Source: Nonomuraea solani (GTDB lineage: Bacteria; Actinomycetota; Actinomycetes; Streptosporangiales; Streptosporangiaceae). From it: 64,000 bases of DNA. The translations under genes were made by a program, and so were the position numbers. The DNA lies in contig NZ_FNVT01000002.1 of the NCBI RefSeq assembly GCF_900108335.1, positions 551,620 through 615,619 of the forward strand, read 5' to 3'. The notes beneath the pieces were generated by a model. It was not told the DNA's origin and ran no database searches. It saw only the letters and a program-made list of their open reading frames with translations. Position 1 is the first letter of the stretch. Every line of letters starts with the position of its first letter. This document shows, piece by piece, positions 26,347 to 33,929 of this stretch.

Positions 26347-27224
26347 GCATGCAAAACGACATCTGGAGTGAAGAGTTCGGCGCCGAGACCGACGAGCCGA
26401 TCCTGCTGATCATGGGTTCGATGTCGCAGGGGATCCTGTGGCCGGACGAGTTCGTGGGCAGGCTGACGGCGGGCGGCCGGCGCGTGGTCCGGTACGACCA
26501 CCGCGACACCGGCCGTTCGGAGACCATCGACTTCGACAAGGACCCGTACACATGGGACGACATCAAGAACGACGTGCTGAGGGTGATGGACGCGCACGGA
26601 CTGGACAGCGCGCATCTGGTCTGCCACTCGGCGGGCGGGCTGCTCGGCCAGTTGATCGCGGTGGAGCGGCCGGAGCGCGTGCGGACGCTCACCGTCATCG
26701 GCTCCTCGCCGCTCGGCGGCGGTGAGGGCGGCGTGATCATGCGGGCGCTGATGGGCGAGCCGCAGCCCGAGGGCAGCCTGCCGGAGCCCTCGCTGGAGTT
26801 CGTGGCCTTCTACCGCGCGCTGATGGCCGCCCCGCCGCCCGCGACCCGGCGTGAGCGGATCGACGGCATGATCGCGGAGCAGCGGCTGCTGCACGGCACC
26901 GGGCTGCCGTTCGACGAGGACGACGCCCGCAGGCTGCAGGAGCGCGTCTACGACCGGGCCCGCGACCTCGACGCCGTGGTCAACCACCGCCGGGCCGCGA
27001 TGGCGCGGCCCGACTTCGAGCCGGTGGGCGTCCTGCACCAGGTCAAGGCGCCCACGCTGGTCATCGAGGGCACGCACGAGCCCTGTAAGGGCGGCCACAG
27101 CGCGATCATCGCGGCGCAGATCCCGGGGGCCCGGCTGATGATGATCGAGGGCATGGGCCACACGCTGCCGCCCGAGGTGCACGAGGAGCTGGCCACGGCC
27201 GTCCTCGCGCACACGGCGGGTTAG
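26343..27224 (+). CDS. Alpha/beta-fold hydrolase translationally coupled to the LAL regulator
   Basis: 293 residues. GTG 26343 overlaps the upstream TGA by 4 bp (GTGA), a coupling arrangement; ATG 26349 is the alternative. The hydrolase fold is marked by RYDHRDTGRSE, nucleophile elbow VCHSAGGLLG, IEGTHEP and GMGHTLPPEVH. It belongs to the same subfamily as the protein at 1550-2455 (shared HRDTGRS, MGS/T near the N-terminus and C-terminal EGMGH). The elbow here is C-H-S-A-G-G, a variant of GxSxG with Cys-His in front. Substrate unknown. Confidence 0.87.
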   Translation: MSMQNDIWSEEFGAETDEPILLIMGSMSQGILWPDEFVGRLTAGGRRVVRYDHRDTGRSETIDFDKDPYTWDDIKNDVLRVMDAHGLDSAHLVCHSAGGLLGQLIAVERPERVRTLTVIGSSPLGGGEGGVIMRALMGEPQPEGSLPEPSLEFVAFYRALMAAPPPATRRERIDGMIAEQRLLHGTGLPFDEDDARRLQERVYDRARDLDAVVNHRRAAMARPDFEPVGVLHQVKAPTLVIEGTHEPCKGGHSAIIAAQIPGARLMMIEGMGHTLPPEVHEELATAVLAHTAG

Positions 27225-27710
27225 TCAGAGGAGTTTCTCGATGGCCGCCGTGACGGCCGGGTCGTCAGGGGTGGTGCGGGGGCGGAACCGGGCCACGACC
27301 TCGCCCTCCCTGTCGACCAGGAACTTCTCGAAGTTCCACTGCACGTCGCCGGACTCGCCCTCCGCGTCGGGCGTCTGGGTGAGCCGCTCGTAGAGCGGGT
27401 GGCGGTGCTCGCCGTTCACGTCCGCCTTCTCCAGGAGCGGGAAGTCCACGCCGTACGTGGCCGCGCAGAACTCCTGGATCTCCTCGGCCGAGCCCGGCTC
27501 CTGGCCGGCGAACTGGTTGCAGGGCATGCCGACCACGGTGAAGCCGCGCTCGCCGTACTGGCGCTGGAGCTCGACCAGGGTCGCGTACTGCGGGGTCAGG
27601 CCGCATCGGGAGGCCACGTTGACGATGAGGGCGGCCTTGCCGGCCGCGAGCTCGCCCCACGTGGTGGGGGCGTCGGTGATGGTGCGGAGCGGGATGTCGC
27701 TGAGGCTCAT
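27225..27710 (-). CDS. Glutathione peroxidase-family thiol peroxidase
   Basis: 161 residues, cytoplasmic. The peroxidatic Cys is in NVASRCGLTPQY (Cys36), Gln in MPCNQFAGQEPG and Trp in VQWNFEKFLVD, so the catalytic triad is intact. PCNQF supplies the resolving cysteine used by bacterial thioredoxin-dependent members. Actinomycetes make mycothiol and not glutathione, so thioredoxin or mycothiol is the likely reductant (general knowledge). Its stop directly abuts the hydrolase stop; the genes are convergent. Confidence 0.93.
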   Translation of the reverse strand: MSLSDIPLRTITDAPTTWGELAAGKAALIVNVASRCGLTPQYATLVELQRQYGERGFTVVGMPCNQFAGQEPGSAEEIQEFCAATYGVDFPLLEKADVNGEHRHPLYERLTQTPDAEGESGDVQWNFEKFLVDREGEVVARFRPRTTPDDPAVTAAIEKLL

Positions 27711-27897
27711 GCACCGACCCTACAGAACGAGTCAGGACGAGAATTGTGACGTAGTCCTCATTTTTCTGACAAACACGCTGAACACGGATATATCGGAATC
27801 TTTACTGACGATCTACATTTCCATGGTCAATTCGCAGTAAAGGGAGCAAGTCGGGCAGGGTGGCGCGGTCCATGAACCCCCTCGAAAGGGAACCCGC

Positions 27898-28290
27898 ATG
27901 CCCATGCTCCGCCGTACGGGCGCCGTGGTCCTGACCGCCACCTTGGTGGCGGCGGGCGGCGCCTCGGCCGCACAGGCGCAGAGCTCCCAGACCAGCAGGA
28001 ACAAGTCCATCGCCAAGCCCATGGTGGCCAAGCGAGGCTGGGACAAGGCCCAGTTCAGGTGCCTGGAAAGGCTCTGGGCCAGAGAGAGCGGCTGGAACCA
28101 TCGCGCCGGCAACCGCTCGGGCGCCTACGGAATCCCCCAGGCGCTCCCGGGACACAAGATGGCCTCATCGGGCCGCGACTGGCGGACGAATCCGCGTACA
28201 CAGATCGCCTGGGGCCTCGGTTACATCAAGCTGCGCTACGGCTCGCCGTGCCGCGCGTGGGGTCATTTCCGATCCCACGGCTGGTACTGA
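27898..28290 (+). CDS. Secreted lysozyme-like (transglycosylase SLT-like) protein, copy 1
   Basis: 130 residues. Signal peptide MLRRTGAVVLTATLVAAGG with cleavage after AQA near residue 27. The mature domain begins at FRCLERLWARESGWNHRA: the Glu in RESGW matches the catalytic acid of small goose-type/SLT transglycosylases. GAYGIPQALPG, TQIAWGLGYIKLRYG and WGHFRSHGWY complete the family pattern also seen in resuscitation-promoting-like and aggregation-factor proteins. Two cysteines (FRC..., SPC) may pair. It is expected to cleave peptidoglycan outside the cell. A close paralogue follows at 28640. Confidence 0.85.
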   Translation: MPMLRRTGAVVLTATLVAAGGASAAQAQSSQTSRNKSIAKPMVAKRGWDKAQFRCLERLWARESGWNHRAGNRSGAYGIPQALPGHKMASSGRDWRTNPRTQIAWGLGYIKLRYGSPCRAWGHFRSHGWY

Positions 28291-28639
28291 GCCAAACCTG
28301 AGCCGAACCCCAGATTCGCCCGCTCTTTCCGGCAAGGCCCGCCCAAACAGGCGGCGGACCGGGCAATCCAGGCCCTGCGAGAGGGCCCTTTATCCGCAAG
28401 TACCCGGCAAACACCTGTCCTAGGCGTGTCGAGATGTACGACCCGCGCTGACCGGGCGTAATAGGAATCGTGCTAGAGGACACGTCGTGGAGCCCTCCGG
28501 GCCGCCCAGCACGATCGGGCGGAACAGGATCCCTGAGGGCCGCGCGGACCCTCCACGTCCGAGCCACGGACGCGGACCGGCAGGGCGCCCGCAGAGATGC
28601 GGGTGCCCGTCCGCACGCGACCCGACAGCGAGGATCGTC
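28291..28639. other. 349-bp intergenic region between the two lysozyme-like genes
   Basis: The left end carries a weak hairpin (28371-28391). The remainder is GC-rich with no convincing gene. I looked for a cyclic di-AMP (ydaO-type) riboswitch, common before actinobacterial wall hydrolases, and saw no clear match. A promoter for the second copy is probably near 28440-28480 but no strong box stands out. Confidence 0.5.
28371..28391 (+). terminator. Short hairpin with T-run after the first lysozyme-like gene
   Basis: GGCCCT at 28371-28376 pairs with AGGGCC at 28382-28387 (loop GCGAG), followed by CTTTAT. It is 80 bp after the stop at 28290. Six base pairs is short, so activity is uncertain. 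Confidence 0.45.
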
Positions 28640-29098
28640 TTGGACGGCAAACGTGCCCTGAGCGGCACTCTCATTTCTGTCAGCGCATTCACCGCGATCG
28701 GCGCCATCACACCGGCCTGGGCCGAGTCCGGGCCACCGGTCAGGACCCGGGTCTGGACCACGTCGGCGCAACCGAAGATGTCGGCCGTACGGCCGGCCAA
28801 CATGAACAAGAAGATCGCCCTGGGCCAGGTCGTCCAGCGGGCCTGGAACGTGCAGGAGTTCCGCTGCCTGGACAACCTGTGGACCAGGGAGAGCAACTGG
28901 AACCACCGGGCGCTCAACCGCTCGTCCGGCGCGTACGGCATCCCGCAGGCGTTGCCCGCCGGCAAGATGCGCGGCGCGGGCCGCGACTGGAAGTCCAATC
29001 CGGAGACACAGATCCGCTGGGGCCTGAGCTACATCAAGGGGAGGTACGGCCGGCCTTGCGGCGCCTGGGGGCACTGGAGATCACACAACTGGTATTGA
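28640..29098 (+). CDS. Secreted lysozyme-like (transglycosylase SLT-like) protein, copy 2
   Basis: 152 residues from TTG 28640, which has CGAGGA 5 nt upstream and begins a signal peptide (DGKRALSGTLISVSAFTAIG, cleavage after AWA). The catalytic core FRCLDNLWTRESNWNHRA and SGAYGIPQALPAGKM, TQIRWGLSYIKGRYG, WGHWRSHNWY is closely similar to the 27898 protein, so the pair arose by tandem duplication. The N-terminal 60 residues differ. The frame is open upstream to 28487 but that part has no signal-peptide logic. Confidence 0.82.
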   Translation: MDGKRALSGTLISVSAFTAIGAITPAWAESGPPVRTRVWTTSAQPKMSAVRPANMNKKIALGQVVQRAWNVQEFRCLDNLWTRESNWNHRALNRSSGAYGIPQALPAGKMRGAGRDWKSNPETQIRWGLSYIKGRYGRPCGAWGHWRSHNWY

Positions 29099-29162
29099 CA
29101 GGAGGGAGCCTCAAAGCGAGCGATCCTCGCGGAGCGCGGCGATATACGCGGGAGGGCACCGA

Positions 29163-29813
29163 TTATCTGGTGCCCTCCCGACGTGCCGCGTGGGCTTCGA
29201 TCGCCTTGATCAGCAGTTCGAGGCCGAAGTCGAACTCCGCCTCGTGGTCGCACTCGCCGAGCAGCGCCGACAACGAGCTCACCTCGGGAAACAGCGCCGC
29301 GTCGACCCCCTCCGCCATGACCGTCCTGGTGTGGTGGACCGGCGCGAAAGTGGGCGTCACCCCCACCTCCCGCAGCAGCGAGCCCACGATGTAGGCGATG
29401 AACATCCGCAACATCCGGACCGCGTCCGCCCCGTCGAACCCGGCGCTGCGCAGCGTGGCCAGCGCTCGCTCGACGGGCAGCAGCCCGGCCGAGGAGTAGA
29501 GCTGGCGGCTGACGACGAGCATCGTGCAGCGCGGATAGTGGTGCGCGATCTGCCGGAACGCCCGCGCCTGCATGCGCACCCGGTCGGTCCAGTGGGCGTC
29601 GGGGTCGTCGGTGAACTCGATCTGGCTCAGCACCGTCTCGGCCACCCCGCTGAGCAGGGAGTCTTTGTTGGGCACGTGGTTGTAGAGCGACATCACGCCG
29701 AAACCCAGCTCGGCCGCGATGCGCCGCATGGAGACGGCGTCGGCGCCCTCGCGCTCGATCAGGTCGATGGCCGCGGTGACGATGCGGCCTCGGGAGAGCG
29801 GCTCGGTGCGCAT
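29163..29813 (-). CDS. TetR-family regulator with TetR_C-type ligand domain
   Basis: 216 residues. The HTH is SRGRIVTAAIDLIEREGADA followed by SMRRIAAELGFGVMSLYNHVPNK. The second half has the TetR_C-like layout (RALATLRSAGF, RMLRMFIAYIVGSLL, FDFGLELLIKAIEA). It is divergent from the diiron protein at 29897; two near-identical palindromes occupy the 83-bp gap, so it most likely represses both genes. Confidence 0.9.
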   Translation of the reverse strand: MRTEPLSRGRIVTAAIDLIEREGADAVSMRRIAAELGFGVMSLYNHVPNKDSLLSGVAETVLSQIEFTDDPDAHWTDRVRMQARAFRQIAHHYPRCTMLVVSRQLYSSAGLLPVERALATLRSAGFDGADAVRMLRMFIAYIVGSLLREVGVTPTFAPVHHTRTVMAEGVDAALFPEVSSLSALLGECDHEAEFDFGLELLIKAIEAHAARREGTR

Positions 29814-29831
29814 AGCTCATTCTATTGACTG

Positions 29832-29878
29832 ACGTACGGCGTACGTGCAAGCTCGAACCACGGACGTACGGTGTACGT
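29832..29878. promoter_or_regulatory. Two TetR operators between the regulator and the diiron gene
   Basis: ACGTACGGCGTACGT at 29832-29846 and ACGTACGGTGTACGT at 29864-29878. Each has perfect 6-bp arms around a 3-nt centre (ACGTAC/GTACGT), centres 32 bp apart (about three helical turns). The right site is 9 bp upstream of GGAGG for the diiron gene. Confidence 0.88.
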
Positions 29879-29896
29879 AAGCCCCCCGGAGGTCCC

Positions 29897-31012
29897 ATGT
29901 CGACCCACGATCTCTACACCATCCCCGCCGGCCTCTCCACGTGGAACGTCGAGATGGCCGGGGCCAGCCGGTTCACCTGGGAGTACGACGACGGCAGGGA
30001 TCGCATGCTGGCCTTGTACCAGAAGGGCAAGGACAAGCAGTGGGATTCCACCAAGCGCATCGACTGGGACCTGGAGGTGGATCCGTACAACGTGCTCGGG
30101 ATCCCCGACCAGACCATCGCCATCTACGGCACCCCGCTCTGGGACCGGATGGACGAGCGGACCCGTCAGGACGTGCGGTTACACGGCGCGGCCTGGCAGT
30201 TCTCCCAGTTCCTGCACGGTGAGCAGGGCGCGATGATCTGCTCGGCCAAGATCGTGGAGTCGGTGCCCGACCTCGACTCGAAGTTCTACGCGGCCACCCA
30301 GACGATGGACGAGGCCCGCCACGCCGAGACCTACGCCCGGTTCCTGCAGGAGAAGGTGGGCCTGGCCTACCCCATCAACGAGCACCTCAAGGCGCTGCTC
30401 GACAGCACGCTGAGCGACTCGCGCTGGGACATGCCCTATCTCGGCATGCAGGTGCTCATCGAGGGGCTGGCGCTGGCGGCGTTCGGGGTCATGCGCGACA
30501 TCACCACCAAACCGCTGCCCAAGCAGATCCTCGCGTACGTGATGCAGGACGAGGCCCGGCACGTCGCGTTCGGCCGGATGGCGCTGCGCGACTACTACGC
30601 CAACCTGTCGGAGGCGGAGCGGCACGAGCGCGAGGACTTCGTCATCGAGGGCTGCTACCTGATGCGCGACCGGCTGCGCGGCCGGGAGACGTGGGAGAAC
30701 CTGGGCCTGTCGAAGGCCGAGGTCGAGGAGGCCATGGAGGCCACGGACAAGTCGGAGTACCTGCGGCTGTTCAGGTCGCTGCTGTTCAGCCGGATCGTGC
30801 CGTGCGTCAAGGACATCGGGCTGTGGAGCCCGCGGCTGCGGCAGGCGTACGCGGAAATGGGCGTCCTGGAGATGGCCGGCCAGTCGCTGGAGGCGCTCAT
30901 GAGGCAGGACGAGGAGATCGCCGACAAGCTCGACGAGGCCCGCTTCGCCGAGGAGGAGGCCGAACGGCACGCGGAGGTCGCCGACACGATCGCGATGGGC
31001 ACCGAACCCTAG
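29897..31012 (+). CDS. Ferritin-like diiron protein
   Basis: 371 residues. A four-helix diiron bundle is shown by HGEQGAMICSAKIVE (first Glu), QTMDEARHAETYARFL (ExxH), MQVLIEGLALAAFG and VMQDEARHVAFGRMAL (second ExxH). This is the oxygen-activating ferritin-like arrangement related to ribonucleotide reductase R2, AurF-type N-oxygenases and fatty-acid desaturases; which reaction is not visible. ATG 29897 has GGAGG close upstream. Control by the divergent TetR suggests an inducible oxidation of a small molecule or detoxification. Confidence 0.85.
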   Translation: MSTHDLYTIPAGLSTWNVEMAGASRFTWEYDDGRDRMLALYQKGKDKQWDSTKRIDWDLEVDPYNVLGIPDQTIAIYGTPLWDRMDERTRQDVRLHGAAWQFSQFLHGEQGAMICSAKIVESVPDLDSKFYAATQTMDEARHAETYARFLQEKVGLAYPINEHLKALLDSTLSDSRWDMPYLGMQVLIEGLALAAFGVMRDITTKPLPKQILAYVMQDEARHVAFGRMALRDYYANLSEAERHEREDFVIEGCYLMRDRLRGRETWENLGLSKAEVEEAMEATDKSEYLRLFRSLLFSRIVPCVKDIGLWSPRLRQAYAEMGVLEMAGQSLEALMRQDEEIADKLDEARFAEEEAERHAEVADTIAMGTEP

Positions 31013-31061
31013 ACTCCGGCAGACTACGGGGGGACCGGTTGTTCACGTCAGGGAGCCCCGT

Positions 31062-33929
31062 TTGCGCGCAGTACTCAGCTATCGCGACGCCGTGGTCCTG
31101 CTGGGCGGCGAGAGCGCGCTCACCCAGGTGCTGGACAAGGCGTCGTCCGTGGCCCTGTTCGGGCTGGGCGGCATCGACCTGTTCGACGCCCGCGCCGAGG
31201 CGGTGCGGCTCGGCGACGACCTGATCCGCCGCCTGCGCGACAAGACCAAGGGCCTGAGCCGGTACGACAGGACGCAGCGGCTGGCGGCGGCCCACGCGGT
31301 CATCGTGATGAGCGCGTACCTGGAGGTGCTGGGCGAGTCCGGCGTGCTGCCCGAGCTGACCAAGGACGACCAGAACCGGCTGCTCGGCCTGGCGGACGCC
31401 GGGGACGGCCTGATCGGCGCGGCGCTGCCCATGCCCGCGCCGCACCTCGCGTACGAGGACGTGCTCGGCAACCTGTCGAGCCACTACGTGCTGGTCACCG
31501 ACTCGCTGGTCCGCCTGCTGGAGGGCCTGGCCTGCTGGGACGCCTGGGACGAGACCCGGCGCGACCGGCTGGCCCGCGAGCTGCCCGGCCGGGCCGTGCG
31601 CCGCTACGAGGAGCTGTTCCTGCGGCTGGCCACCGACTTCCCCGAGGTCGCCTGCTGGTCGGCGATGGTCGGCCAGCAGGCCACCCGCGCGCAGGTCGCG
31701 CGCGGCCTGGCCGGTCTCCAGGAGCAACTGTCCCGGATCGCCTCCGGGCGCGGCCCGTCCGAGCGGCTGGCGGCGCTGATCCAGGCGAACCGGGCCACTC
31801 TCCACCGCCCGATCGTCACCTCGGCCGACACGCCGCCGGGCATGACGATCCCCCGGCTCGGCGACGGCTACGTCAATCCCGGTTTCCGTGTGTTCCCGCC
31901 CGGCGACGACCGCCGGATCATCTCGGAGGAGTTCTGGGAGCACCTGCCGCAGCGCGACGACCTCGACGCCTTCCTGGCCGCGCATCTCACGCTGCCGGCG
32001 GCGACCCGGGCCCCGCTCCTCGTGCTCGGCCAGCCGGGCGCGGGCAAGTCCGTGATGACGCGCATGCTGGCCGCCCGGCTGCCTCCGTCCGAGTTCCTCC
32101 CGCTCCGGGTGGAGCTGCGCGGCGTGCCCGCCGACAGCGACGTGCTGGCGCAGATCGAGCACGGCATCAAGGACGCGCTCGACGAGAGCATGTCCTGGCC
32201 CGAGCTGGTGCACGCGGCGGGCGGCGCCCTTCCCGTGGTCATGCTGGACGGCTTCGACGAGCTGCTCCAGGCCACCGGCGTCAGCCAGACCGACTACCTG
32301 GAACGGGTCGCCGACTTCCAGCAGCGCCAGGCCGAACGCGGCCGGGCGGTCATCGTCATCGTCACCTCCCGCACGGCGGTGGCGGACCGGGCGCGCGTGC
32401 CCGCCGAGTCGAACGTGCTGCGCATGGAGCCCTTCGCCGAGCACCAGGTCCGCCAGTGGATCTCCGTCTGGAACACCGGCAACCGGCCCTACTTCCAGCG
32501 GCACGGCCTCGAACCCCTCCAGGAGCGGCACGTACTCGCCGTCCCCAGGCTCGCCGAGCAGCCGCTGCTCCTGCTCATGCTGGCCCTCTACGACGCCGAC
32601 GGGAACGCGCTCCGGCTGACCAGGGACGAGCTGCACGAGGCCGATCTGTACGAGCGGCTGCTTCGCGGGTTCGCGGCCCGCGAGGTCCGCAAGACGAACC
32701 GGGGCCTGGCCGCGGCCGACCTGGAGCGGGCCGTCGAGGACGAGCTGCTGCGGCTGTCGGTCACGGCGTTCGCCATGTTCAACCGCGGCCACCAGTGGGT
32801 GCGGGAGGCCGACCTGGACGCCGACCTGCGGGCGCTGCTCCCGGCCGCCTCGGAGACGCCGCAGCCGCAGGGCTTCCGGCGCGTCCTGTCGCGGGCGGAG
32901 ACCGTCATCGGCGGTTTCTTCTTCGTGCACGCCACGGAGGCCCTGCGGGAGGAGGAACGTCTCAAGACGTACGAGTTCCTGCACGCCACGTTCAGCGAAT
33001 ACCTGGTCGCCCGCCTGGTGCTGCGCGAGCTGTCCGACCTGGCCGACGAGCTGGCCTTCGCCGCCTCGCGCCACCGCCCGGCCAGACCGGACGAGTCGTT
33101 CCTGTACGCGCTGCTGTCCTTCGCGGCCCTCGTCGTCCGCGAACGGGTCGTGGACTTCCTGCGGTACGGGATGCGCCACCAGATCCCGGCGGACGGGCTC
33201 TCGTTACTGCGGCAGCACCTGCACGAGTTGTTCGCCACGTCGCTGATGCCCCGCCCGGGATCGGTCTACGACGGCTACCAGCCGGCGCACGCGGACGCCC
33301 CCACCCGGTGCGCCGCCTACAGCGCCAACCTGCTGCTGCTGTCCGTGCTCGCGGCCGACGGCCCCATTCCGGGCGCGGAGCTGTTCTGCGGCACCGGCCC
33401 GGAGGCGAACGAGTCGTGGCGGAAGATCGCCCGCCTGTGGCACGCCCAGCTCACCAGGGCCGAGTGGGCGGCGCTCACGAACACCGTCCGCGTACGCCAC
33501 TTCCTGAACGGCCGGAAGCGGATGATGGAGGTCGGCGAAGAGACCGGAGAGAGCTTCCATCTGCGGGACCTGGCCTTCTATTCCTGGCCACGTGACGTCG
33601 GCGCGACGCCCCCGCGCGACTTCGAGATCGCGTCGGGCGGCCCGCTCGACATCTGGGCCCGCGAGATCTCCTTCCGCGACGACCCGCTGCTCGCCCAGCT
33701 CTTCGTCAACCTGATCCCCTACGCGAGACACGTGGAACCGGTTCTGGACGCGGGCGCGGTCTCCCCTGTCGCGGACTTCCTGGAGCTGCTGCTGGCTCCC
33801 TCACAGGAGCGGAAGGCGCAGGATCAGGCGGGCGCCGGGGCCGTCTCCGACCTCCAAAGAGCCCCCGTGCCCCCGGGCGATGTCGCGCGCGATGGGCAGC
33901 CCGAGCCCGCTCCCCCCGGTGTCCCGTGA
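31062..33929 (+). CDS. NACHT-domain NTPase (candidate STAND immune protein)
   Basis: 955 residues. TTG 31062 has AGGGAG 6 nt upstream. Residues 1-230 are helical and resemble the N-terminal helical domains of bacterial NACHT proteins (ALTQVLDKASSVALFGLGG, LSRYDRTQRLAAAHAVIV). The NACHT module has Walker A GQPGAGKS (323-330), Walker B VVMLDGFDELL (392-402) and VIVIVTSRTA. Residues 620-910 are helical, with no visible LRR, TPR or WD40 repeats. Bacterial NACHT proteins include proven anti-phage sensors; that role here is inference. The last 43 residues are encoded antisense to the histidine kinase catalytic domain. Confidence 0.85.
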   Translation: MRAVLSYRDAVVLLGGESALTQVLDKASSVALFGLGGIDLFDARAEAVRLGDDLIRRLRDKTKGLSRYDRTQRLAAAHAVIVMSAYLEVLGESGVLPELTKDDQNRLLGLADAGDGLIGAALPMPAPHLAYEDVLGNLSSHYVLVTDSLVRLLEGLACWDAWDETRRDRLARELPGRAVRRYEELFLRLATDFPEVACWSAMVGQQATRAQVARGLAGLQEQLSRIASGRGPSERLAALIQANRATLHRPIVTSADTPPGMTIPRLGDGYVNPGFRVFPPGDDRRIISEEFWEHLPQRDDLDAFLAAHLTLPAATRAPLLVLGQPGAGKSVMTRMLAARLPPSEFLPLRVELRGVPADSDVLAQIEHGIKDALDESMSWPELVHAAGGALPVVMLDGFDELLQATGVSQTDYLERVADFQQRQAERGRAVIVIVTSRTAVADRARVPAESNVLRMEPFAEHQVRQWISVWNTGNRPYFQRHGLEPLQERHVLAVPRLAEQPLLLLMLALYDADGNALRLTRDELHEADLYERLLRGFAAREVRKTNRGLAAADLERAVEDELLRLSVTAFAMFNRGHQWVREADLDADLRALLPAASETPQPQGFRRVLSRAETVIGGFFFVHATEALREEERLKTYEFLHATFSEYLVARLVLRELSDLADELAFAASRHRPARPDESFLYALLSFAALVVRERVVDFLRYGMRHQIPADGLSLLRQHLHELFATSLMPRPGSVYDGYQPAHADAPTRCAAYSANLLLLSVLAADGPIPGAELFCGTGPEANESWRKIARLWHAQLTRAEWAALTNTVRVRHFLNGRKRMMEVGEETGESFHLRDLAFYSWPRDVGATPPRDFEIASGGPLDIWAREISFRDDPLLAQLFVNLIPYARHVEPVLDAGAVSPVADFLELLLAPSQERKAQDQAGAGAVSDLQRAPVPPGDVARDGQPEPAPPGVP

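Noticed and set aside
28291..28639. Cyclic di-AMP riboswitch before the second lysozyme-like gene
   Set aside because: The expected conserved stretches of the ydaO class are not visible in the leader.
30897..33179. 760-codon open frame opposite the NACHT gene
   Set aside because: It mirrors the third-position GC bias of the NACHT gene; the plus-strand product has full NACHT motifs and the minus-strand one none.
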